Position numbers and translations under genes: made by a program. 64,000 bases of DNA from Ligula intestinalis (lineage: Eukaryota; Platyhelminthes; Cestoda; Diphyllobothriidea; Diphyllobothriidae): NCBI GenBank assembly GCA_036362985.1, contig JAYGXS010000009.1, positions 16,384,739 to 16,448,738 of the forward strand, given 5' to 3'. The notes under the pieces are model-generated. The model saw nothing but the letters and a program-made list of their open reading frames with translations, did not search any database and had not been told where the DNA came from. Below are positions 56,262-64,000 of the stretch, one piece after another (within the stretch, counting starts at the first letter, position 1; each line of letters opens with the position of its first letter).

Positions 56262-57062
56262 ACTATGTTGCAGTCAGTTTATTCAAAGGAACATTTTTCA
56301 GGCAAATACAGTTAGCCCATTATCTCGTGAGAAGTCAGCTGAAATCTAAGAAAAAAGTGTTCTGACTTCTAAGCGTGTATCCTCCTAGCCGACTGCAAAA
56401 ATACATTCTTCAATAATGGACACTTTGGTAGTATGCATTTTTTATCATTCATTTTAACTGTTCGTATAAATTGTAACACAGTTTATCAAAAACATGCACA
56501 AAGGTTTCCTTTCTCATAATCTTCTGGTAGCAAGCCACACCTTCTTCTACTCTGATAATTGCAGAAAGGATGTCTGTCGGTTTTAACCAGTTTCCAGACA
56601 GTTTCTCGATTGCCGAATAAAGTCGATCCTAACCCATGAAATAAACTTATTTGCAGTCAGTGTATTCGAAGGGACGTTTTTTAGGCAAAAACAGTGGATT
56701 CCTTATCTCATGAGAAGTCAGCTGAAATTCTACAAAAGAGTGCGAGAGAAGTACTTAATTTAGCTTGTAAAATTGATAATCGTAAATTTTGATTACTTAT
56801 TTCTAACTTTTGAGCGCGTATCCTCCTAACCGACTCCAAAAGTAAATTCTTTAATAATGGATACTTAAGCAGTATGTCATTTTTAATCACTTATTTTAAC
56901 TGTTCGTATAAATTATAACATAGTTTATGGAAATCATGTACAAAACTTACCCTTATCGTTTGGTAGCAAGCTGCCCCTCCTTCTGCCTTTATACGTGAGG
57001 AAAAAATATTTGCCGGTTTCGACCAGTTTCTAGACGGTTTCATAACTGCCGAAAAAGGCTTA
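56262..57062 (+). repeat. Tandem duplication, two units
   Basis: About 56275-56625 is repeated at 56653-57060. Shared landmarks are gcagtcagt(t/g)tattc, atctc(g/a)tgagaagtcagctgaaat, gcgtatcctccta(g/a)ccgact and taactgttcgtataaatt, with an insertion of roughly 60 bases in the second unit. The landmarks ggtagcaagc...ccttctt recall the long-TIR arm, so the unit may be transposon-derived. No gene. Confidence 0.7.
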
Positions 57063-57064
57063 AA

Positions 57065-57490
57065 ACTATCATACGTTGCATTCGAAACTAAGTTTTCTAA
57101 CTGAAATAGTGTGCATACTTCGTCTAAGTAAATGTCAATCTTTTCCTACCGTATGAGGAACAAGTCAAATAATTCTCCTAAGATTTTGGTATGAAAGTGG
57201 ATAACACTGTATAGTTGATAAGTGGTATTAATATACTGATGGATACGATGTATCATGCGTTTACGTTTATCGGTTTTAAAAATCACATTACTATAAACCC
57301 AATTTTTAAGTATCATGTTTGAAGAATGCGAAATTGGCTACCAGCGAATATAAGAAATAATATTTTTGTCTACATTTTCTACAAATATTTCCAAATTTAT
57401 CTGAGCAAAGAAGATTAAGGAGAACATTTTATATTGCTTGAATAGGTATATTTTACAAACTAAAAATTTGCAGCTGGTCAGAAAAGGTTC
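57065..57490. other. Unassigned intronic stretch
   Basis: AT-rich, no recognised feature. Confidence 0.4.
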
Positions 57491-57494
57491 AGGT

Positions 57495-58020
57495 CAGCTC
57501 AGGTCAGGTTTATTGAGGGAAATGTAGGCAAACGCATTTGAACTCCCTTTTGGTTCAGAACAGCTCTGAAATGCATTGGTTCAGCAGAAATAAATGATGG
57601 TGTTGCCAGTAAATGGAATTGGGTAAAAAAGCCGGCAATGAAAGAATACTTTAGGCATTGTTCAAATATTTGAGAAGTGAATGTCGTTTGAGGGATTTTA
57701 AGGAGAAAAACTGTCGCCCGTGGAGTGGCGGGGAAGAAGGGTAAAAGCAAAAATGGATGGCCTGCTGTTGAGTGTTAGGAGCATGTCGGGAGGAGCCCAT
57801 CGTGGTCTTGATCATTATCCTGAGGATCCCTTGAGGAGAGGATCTCAGGGGCCATAAGAGCATCACCGAGTGTCAGAGATGCGTCCATTTTTATGCCCTC
57901 GCTGGTTACTGAGTCTGCCGTCCAGATGACGAAACAGAAGGCCCCACCACCATCGTCAGCACTCAGTCAGGAAGAACCTTGCAGGGCCACATAGTCTAGG
58001 ACCAGGAGTTTCGCTGGGAG
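57495..58020 (-). repeat. GGTCAGGTCAGG-ended dispersed repeat, copy 3
   Basis: Colinear with 17230-17760 over the full length, starting at caggtcaggttt (57498) and including gttgccagtaaatgg, ttaggcattgttca, aactgtcgcccgtgg and ggccccaccacc. Minus-strand frames (57499-57750 and 57651-57866) are not conserved with copy 1. Confidence 0.75.
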
Positions 58021-58274
58021 CGAGATTGTTTTAATTCGCATAAAAGGAAAAGCATACGAGGTAATAATTCTAAACGAACATATGACTCACATACTCGAGA
58101 TAAAGATATACAATACTCATTATTACCTACTATGTTCCAATCAAAAACACATCTTAGTATTTTGGGTAACATTTCATGACCTTTTTTGTGATGTTTAAAC
58201 CAGTTCCACTTGAGTATACCGCTTTTGTGTGCCATGCTGTGACTTGTTTCTTATTCTGCATCACACCTTTACAG

Positions 58275-58481
58275 TGTCTCTGGTCTACACGGTGTTGGAC
58301 CAGTCCTACTGGCAGGCTATCTTTAATTCTGATCCGGAATCTGGCGGGTTTAGCCTTCTCACTGCAGCACTTATCTGGTTTCCAATGCCAGCAGTCTTCG
58401 GCACTGCCTGCGGCCTCGGCTATCTGGCGCTCAACATGGCCTACGGTATGGTACAACTCAGCCCGGACATGGAGAAAATGG
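58275..58481 (+). CDS. DUR3-type urea/solute symporter, exon D
   Basis: Acceptor ctgcatcacacctttacag, donor GTAAAT at 58482, phase 1 at both ends. Joined to exon C it reads ...IEDFGMSLVYTVLDQSYWQA, the V-x-DQ-x-YWQ motif that marks DUR3-type sodium:solute symporters. FSLLTAALIWFPMPAVFGTA and CGLGYLALNMAYG follow, a helix pair corresponding to the GGLAWFxIPF...LGLAALAL block. Known DUR3 proteins carry urea with protons across the plasma membrane; transport of urea by this protein is inferred. The remaining C-terminal helices are not found before 61.3 kb. A TIR remnant (58133-58190) lies just upstream in the intron. Confidence 0.9.
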
Positions 58482-61313
58482 GTAAATGGCTGTCTTTTTG
58501 TTTTTTTTGCTGTGAAATTTAGGAGCAAACTACAGCTTTTCATTGGACATACAGCAGGTACGATATATGCATGTAACGTCGCTGAATATCGTTTGTTGGT
58601 CAGCAGTCGGCCCAAATTCATCATAGAAAAACACGGCTTTACTGAAGAAATACCTTCCACTACATGAAACGGCTTAGGCAGTAAAAAAAACTAATATTAC
58701 GATCACTAGAAATAATAATTTGATTTCATAAAATTTAAAGACCACTCAGTTAACTGCATACGGTCAATGCCTTTTCATTAGAGAAGGTCAACTGAAAATC
58801 GACCAAGAGGTAAAAGACATGATAGGTAAATTTAGCAAGGTTTGAGATGCCTTCTCCCATCTCCGCTGTTCTTGACTGTGTCTTGACACCGGGCCCAGGT
58901 GGGACAGTGTAACAGAGATTGAGATAGATGCAGCGCATGTCACCCTCCTTGCACCAGCCTGCTATGTAGCACACAGAGGATCTCGCTGAAACCGACGGTC
59001 GAAATTTTGATACGCTGGTGAGCATAGTGAGAAAATGGAAGGGGATTTACTAAGCAAGTTAGTTCAGATTACAATGAACTGTGCATGTATTACCCCGTGC
59101 TACGTTTACCTCAGATAAAGGATTGAAGACAGAATCTGGTAGGACTGTTTTTAGACAGTAAATACCTGCCAATGGTGATTAAAGCTGCAACACACAAGAC
59201 AGCACTCAGGCATGTAGGAAGGGAATGGGTGAGAGAACGGCAGAAAGCATGGGGCTACGTGCATTGTCGGTCCTTACCACGGCAATCCAGGGGTCATATT
59301 GTAATGCAGCTGCTTACAGAACGCTATATTTATTTACCGTACTGCCGCGGTTATTTGCAAGCACAGGGGACGTCTCACTCGTCACCTGAAGTAGACTTTA
59401 CATGCAGTCATCGGATCAACCGGCCATGAATTCTGTCTACTTCGCAGCATTTGCCTTGTTTAAAAACAACTTGCCAAAACCGCAAAAAAATGCATACCAA
59501 ATGAACACACTGAAGTTTTCCAACGCATGCCAAGACAGAGAGTCGGGTGGTAAAACTACAAGGCGAACAGGAATGCGGTAACAGTCTAGAATAGGTGACA
59601 CCACGGAAAACAAAAGCACCGGAATTCGGTTATGCGGGACCGGTGATAATAGTAATTTATAGCTTAATTAATTAATTTAATTAATTATTAATTATTTTAA
59701 TTTATTTTTCTGTTATCGCGCGCTTTTTGCCGCTCTTTATTTGCTTTCTTTGTCAATTTTATTGCATATTTGCTAGTTTTATTCGATGCATTTCTTTTAT
59801 ATTCTCTCCTGAACCCCCATAATTTCCCACCTGTGTAACTCCAATATTACATAATTCTGACGTGTTGGTTTCCAGGATTTTACTTGGTATAGACTGCTGT
59901 AAGTAACCCACGGGTAAATATGCTTGATCAGTTAGCGCAATATACCCTATGGTAGGTGGGTGACTGCTAAACGTTTCATGGTTCGTTTTAAATTGGCGGT
60001 GCATGGATTCGATATTTGGCCTCTGATTGGCAGCTTTTCAGATGCTGTTAGCTAAAGTGAAATGTGTCTTGCTTGATTTTGTCAATACGGTCACCAGGAG
60101 GAGTAAATGTTTTGACGACCTCACCTGCTGACCGATTAAATTCGTTCGTTAACCCTCTTTGGCAAACTGAAACAAACAGACACTGCAGGCGTGTTTAACA
60201 CTCCTGTATTTTTAAGCTGAGTGACGTGCTGTTTTTCTAAGAGTATTTGGCTTCGTTGGCTGCTCATCACATTCTTGTTGGAAAAGAAGGTCACAAGACA
60301 CTTTGCGGGTTACGTCAATTGGTACAGCAAACCAGGTTTGCTAAATTAAAGCTAGGAATTCACCTGCCCACAAGCTAATCCTAACCTTGTCCCGGTGATG
60401 AACAAACTGTTACATGCTTTGAGGGACTTGGCTGTACACTGCCGTGTAGAACAGCCAGTGAAAGGTAAGATCTAATTTTATTTCATCTGTAACTGGTATC
60501 TTATAATATTTTCATGTAGAAAAATAAAAAAATAACTTCCAACAGGGCATCTGCTGAGCAATTAAATAAGGATGCTTTTGGCTTCACTATCGTGAAGGCA
60601 GCTGCGTAAATTCTCAAGTAATGACACTGGTCAGCTGCCGAGTAGCGAAGGTGCCATGTGACGTCGTAGCCCATGACAACCATTGCATAAACACCCATAA
60701 CCATCTACTCCCCGAAGGCTGCAATTATCATACCTTCATAAGAAGACCGTCCAACGCAATTATTACAGAATCCCTAGTGGATGGCAAATTTTGCCTTAAC
60801 CAGTTTTATTGCTCACGCAAATAAACTGGTTGGCTTAAAGCTTTAATACTTTTTTACAGTTCACCAGGAACCTGGATTCCCGCATCATCTTAATTTTCAT
60901 TCAGAAAAGCAGGCTTAAAAAAGGTTCAAAGCGTTGTAATTTCAGCATTTAGTTAAGTTAGGCTACATTTACATAAATTGAATCTACAGTTAGAAGGGAG
61001 ACACGCGATGGCTAAAAAAATTAAATCATCCGGGAGGTACGAATGCATTGCTGCCATTCACACATCGGAGCTGGAATGCAACTTCCCGCGTACAGGGTAC
61101 TCCGAGGCAATGGAATGTGTTTTGAAGTACAAATTTTAGAGACCAAAATTTAACTAACTAGGAAAGTTAACAATTAGAAATATTATCTGAAGTGGAAATA
61201 CGCGTTCATTTGGGAAATTTTCCTCACCCCCCCCCCAGACAGCATTGCAATTGGACTGAATACTGCCATAAGATCCGCAAATATTCCCATGGTTAATATT
61301 AGAAGTCAGTTTT
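58482..61313. other. Unassigned, possibly intron of the transporter gene
   Basis: No further transporter exon was recognised. A weak candidate exon at about 60370-60466 (MNKLLHALRDLAVHC before a GTAAGA donor) has no family. An ATTA-rich stretch lies at 59660-59705 and a run of ten C at 61230-61240. Confidence 0.4.
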
Positions 61314-61355
61314 TTTGGCAAACAATTGTTTTCAGCAACTCTTCATCAGACCAAA
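61314..61355 (-). ncRNA. Hammerhead ribozyme of the intact PLE
   Basis: On the minus strand TTTGGT (61355-61350) pairs with GCCAAA (61319-61314). CTGATGA follows at 61349-61343, then AG-AGTTG-CT, GAAA and a stem III of AACA/TGTT. It lies about 105 bases downstream of the PLE stop codon. Compact hammerheads with short stems II and III at the ends of Penelope-like elements are established. All core bases are kept. Confidence 0.85.
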
Positions 61356-61459
61356 CGTTTGCAAGGGAAATTGACGCTGTACATAACAATAAAAGTTTGA
61401 ATAGGTAGAAAAATCAATAACTATCTAACACGGGCGCTAATTGGCCAACGCGGACTAAG

Positions 61460-63748
61460 TCAGTTTGCGCATGTAGGCCATGTCAGCCTGTTGGTTGAGG
61501 GATTGTCACTTGTGGGGAGGGGCGAAATCCTATCGCCACCTGGTGTCGGTTTAGGCCATGGAAGTGACAGAGCTTGTGTCAGAGTCTTCTGACAACACAG
61601 CACTGGATTTGCTAGCCTTATAGCCACTGCTTCGGCTGTAGCAAGCATCCGTTGGCGTAGGCCTTTGGAAAAATTAGATGGTGTCCTGTAGACCACCTTA
61701 AAGGCTTCGTTAGTATCGACTCGATGGTTCGTATCAACTAGATGTGCGAGAATAGCACTCGAGATCGATCTAGTTTCACCTTTAATTAGCCAGGTCGGTA
61801 TGTGCTCACGTACCCTCTTTTCGAGACGCCTCGTTGTACGGCCGATGTATCCCGCTCCACAGGAGCAAGTGAAAGAGTAAATGCACATTGATGTGGCCTT
61901 CAAAGGGAGTCTGTCTTTACCTCCCAATCGTAGGAGGGGAGAGTTCGTGAAGAGCACCCGTAAGGTCGCCGCTGGGAAAGCGTTTGTGATTGCAGTCCTC
62001 AAGCGTCGTCTGACCAGCTCGCTGGTTGCATCGCCTAAGAAAGGCAGTCTTATGAACACATCTTTCTTTTCTGCAGTTAAGGTGACAGGCTTTTTGGCGC
62101 GTTCACCAATATTTCTGCGAATGAACCTTTCGGGGTATCCATTTTCAATTAGTGTATGCTGCAGCTGTTGGAGTTCTGCTTCGACAGTTTCAGGAGAACA
62201 GATCTGTCGTATTCTAGCTGCTAATCCTTGGACCAGATTTCGTTTTATATTGAGGGGGACAAAACTGTGGAAGTTAGTGTATTGTCCTGTCCAGTTTTTC
62301 TTTCGGAAAACCCTGCGTAGGATAGATCCATCCTCTTGTCTTCGCAGAAGGACGTCAAGGAACGCAATTTCACCGTCCACTTCAGTCTCAGCAGAAAACT
62401 TGAGCGATGGGTGAGCGTTGTTAAACTTCGCGACCAAGGCATCAATGTCAGTGTTATAGTCAGTCAAACAGAAGATATCATCTACATATCGACCGTAGAA
62501 TGCAAGGTCATTGATGGTGTCCCCTAGACTCGTTTTCTCGATCTTGCCCATAAAGACATTTGCAAGAAACGGTCCAAGTGGTGAGCCCATCGCCACACCA
62601 TAAATCTGTCTGTAGAACTGACCATTGCAGAGAAATTGGACATTTTGTTTGCATCGCGTGAGGAGATCTTTGAGGGTTTTCACGGGCATACCTATCTGGT
62701 AGTTCGTGGCCCGAATAACGTCGCAGAGGTAGTTTATGGTTTCTGCCACGGGTACATTGGTGAATAGTGACGATACATCCAATGAGAGCATCTTACTTCT
62801 TGCAACGTTCATATTCTTTATAGCTTTGACAAATTCAAATGTGTCTTTCAGGCTTCTAGGATACATGTAACTTCCAAGAGGTTTCAACTTTTCTACTAGC
62901 CATTTAGCAATGGTGTGGTAAGGGGAGTTTCTCATATCCAGGATAGGACGTAAGGGTAGCCCCTGTTTGTGAATTTTCGGAAGTCCATACATTCTAGGTA
63001 TCGTCGTTCCTACAGGTCTTAGTGTTTCAAGCTCTTTGTCAGTCAAAAGACCTTCTTTATGGAGGTCTTTGAGAATTGTAGTCAGCTGACCTTCAACAGT
63101 ATCTGTGCGATCTTTGTCCTTCTCAGCTTTTGAGAACTTTGTATGATCTGCTAAAATTGCTTCTAGTTTTGCGACGTAATCATTTTTATCCATCAGTACT
63201 ATTCCAGATCCTTTGTCTGGTCTGGTTAGCACGATATTTTCATTTCTTCGTAGCTCTTTTAGGCTATCAAGGTGGGCTTTTGTTAAGGGGCCTTTGTTCA
63301 TTGGAGTCTTTCTTAAGTACTGTTGGCAACAGTTAACCAGGGTTGACTTTAGATAATCAACTTCTTTAGGCATGGAAGATTTTAGATCGGAGGTTTGGTT
63401 AAAGAGGCTCTCAAATTCAGTTTCTAATTCTATTTGTCTCAGCCTTTTTCGTGCAATACAGAATCTAGGGCCTAGGGATAGTACTTCTATGAGGGTTTTG
63501 TCAAGACGGATTGAGAAATAGTTATGCACGTACGTCTCCGGATTGTTTGGGAGGGTGGTCGGTGCTTTTATTGGTTGGACACTTCGAAGAAGTTTAGTCC
63601 ACCTGGCCTCGATTCTTCTGTTTCTTATTGTTTGTACATAGTCTTCAAACGCTACTCTTTCTAGAGTTTCAAGACGGTCGAGAACTGCTGCTCTCTGACT
63701 TCGGTTTCTTTGAAGTTCCAGAATTCCGGCTCGTTGAAAAGTGGAGTT
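61460..63748 (-). CDS. Penelope-like reverse transcriptase with GIY-YIG endonuclease
   Basis: The frame is open from 63748 to the TGA at 61460. It lacks an ATG near the start; GTG at 63529 would give 689 residues. Counting from that GTG: TRPDKGSGIVLMDKNDY (102-118), YGLPKIHK (181-188), LDVSSLFTNVP (250-260), GVAMGSPLGP (311-320) and the catalytic RYVDD (347-351) are reverse transcriptase motifs of the Penelope type. The thumb region ends in NGYPERFI (463-470). A GIY-YIG nuclease follows: CIYSFTCSCGAGYIGRT (549-565) with REH (574-576). The protein would copy element RNA primed at a nick made by its own nuclease. There is no internal stop. The region 63530-63748 adds about 73 residues of the same frame (FEDYVQTIRNRRIEARW). 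Confidence 0.92.
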   Translation of the reverse strand, partial: NSTFQRAGILELQRNRSQRAAVLDRLETLERVAFEDYVQTIRNRRIEARWTKLLRSVQPIKAPTTLPNNPETYVHNYFSIRLDKTLIEVLSLGPRFCIARKRLRQIELETEFESLFNQTSDLKSSMPKEVDYLKSTLVNCCQQYLRKTPMNKGPLTKAHLDSLKELRRNENIVLTRPDKGSGIVLMDKNDYVAKLEAILADHTKFSKAEKDKDRTDTVEGQLTTILKDLHKEGLLTDKELETLRPVGTTIPRMYGLPKIHKQGLPLRPILDMRNSPYHTIAKWLVEKLKPLGSYMYPRSLKDTFEFVKAIKNMNVARSKMLSLDVSSLFTNVPVAETINYLCDVIRATNYQIGMPVKTLKDLLTRCKQNVQFLCNGQFYRQIYGVAMGSPLGPFLANVFMGKIEKTSLGDTINDLAFYGRYVDDIFCLTDYNTDIDALVAKFNNAHPSLKFSAETEVDGEIAFLDVLLRRQEDGSILRRVFRKKNWTGQYTNFHSFVPLNIKRNLVQGLAARIRQICSPETVEAELQQLQHTLIENGYPERFIRRNIGERAKKPVTLTAEKKDVFIRLPFLGDATSELVRRRLRTAITNAFPAATLRVLFTNSPLLRLGGKDRLPLKATSMCIYSFTCSCGAGYIGRTTRRLEKRVREHIPTWLIKGETRSISSAILAHLVDTNHRVDTNEAFKVVYRTPSNFSKGLRQRMLATAEAVAIRLANPVLCCQKTLTQALSLPWPKPTPGGDRISPLPTSDNPSTNRLTWPTCAN

Positions 63749-63768
63749 TTACGCATACATTTTCAAGC

Positions 63769-63906
63769 TCATCGTTGGACGATACAAGAAGCGGGGACTG
63801 ATCCTATCGTACTAGAGGGTTTGTGGCGGAGGTTACATCGAACAGCTAAGGTTGAAGGGGTAGCGGGGGTGTTAGGGTTACGCGAATCGTGTTCGATAGA
63901 GGCCAT
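63769..63906 (-). CDS. Short 5' frame of the PLE, frameshifted or separate exon
   Basis: An ATG at 63906 opens a 45-codon frame (MASIEHDSRNPNTPATPS...) that ends at a TGA just before the polymerase frame opens, one frame apart. It may be the true N-terminus, joined by a lost or gained base or by a small intron, or a leader frame. It has no domain. Confidence 0.4.
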   Translation of the reverse strand: MASIEHDSRNPNTPATPSTLAVRCNLRHKPSSTIGSVPASCIVQR

Positions 63907-64000
63907 GACCATATCTGGCGTATAAACTTGCCGACAAAATCAAAGCTGATTCCACCCAAGCCTCGAATCCACGTCATTTTAGTGAAACAGGTTCAACGAT
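63907..64000. other. PLE 5' flank, truncated by the window
   Basis: No hammerhead core or repeat of the 61.3-kb 3' sequence is seen in these last bases. Confidence 0.3.

Larger units (their letters stand above)
61314..63906 (-). mobile_element. Nearly intact Penelope-like element
   Basis: From a short upstream frame (63906) through the polymerase frame to the hammerhead at 61314 this forms one minus-strand element. The 5' terminal repeat, with a second hammerhead expected, would lie beyond 63906 and probably outside the window. Five decayed relatives lie in the same window. Confidence 0.8.

Noticed and set aside
61881..62414. 177-codon plus-strand frame inside the PLE
   Set aside because: Antisense shadow of the reverse transcriptase and thumb region.
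1..64000. Search for CRISPR arrays, bacterial operons or phage genes
   Set aside because: No regularly spaced direct repeats with unique spacers, no ribosome binding sites and no prokaryotic gene layout; spliced exons and PLEs show a eukaryotic nuclear genome.

Overview
The window looks like a piece of a large, repeat-rich flatworm nuclear genome. I infer a platyhelminth, most likely a cestode, from Penelope-like retroelements with GIY-YIG domains, tRNA-headed SINE-like repeats carrying hammerhead ribozymes, a eukaryotic tRNA-Ile gene and spliced host exons in long introns. There are no bacterial operons, ribosome binding sites or CRISPR arrays. The species cannot be fixed from sequence alone.

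Three host protein genes can be supported. (1) On the minus strand, 25222-27393 is an intact single-exon gene for CFAP100/CCDC37, an axonemal coiled-coil protein. (2) On the plus strand, four exons (49530-49740, 52374-52580, 52666-52788, 58275-58481) join in one frame at phase-1 junctions and encode consecutive parts of a DUR3-type urea/sodium-solute symporter. The 5' and 3' exons are missing; a one-helix exon at 34539-34709 may be its start or may belong to another gene. (3) On the minus strand, 11088-11625 is a first exon for a secreted protein with an NTR/agrin-NtA-like pattern. A tRNA-Ile(AAT) gene lies at 44715-44788.

Most of the rest is mobile DNA. A nearly intact Penelope-like element (PLE) occupies 61314-63906 on the minus strand, with reverse transcriptase, GIY-YIG nuclease and a well-formed hammerhead ribozyme just after the stop codon. 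Decayed PLE copies lie at 7.77-8.46, 13.30-14.29, 18.0-19.0, 40.04-41.0 and 42.5-43.85 kb, from at least two lineages. A short-ribozyme family (45 or 44 nt) recurs more than a dozen times, often beside a tRNA-like A/B-box head and repeatedly as divergent inverted pairs. Stem I covaries between copies. DNA-transposon remains include a decayed Tc1/mariner copy (19.6-20.5 kb), a Tc1-like TA-flanked foldback family (35.89-36.90 and 22.70-24.05 kb), and a smaller MITE family with GGCAACAG termini (15.41, 23.28, 41.07 kb), one copy of which is nested in the Tc1-like element. Large inverted repeats lie at 37.01-37.63 and 53.69-54.39 kb.

The strongest candidate for something little described is the short hammerhead SINE-like family and its inverted-pair organisation. 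Family assignments rest on reading motifs by eye; no searches or folding programs were run.
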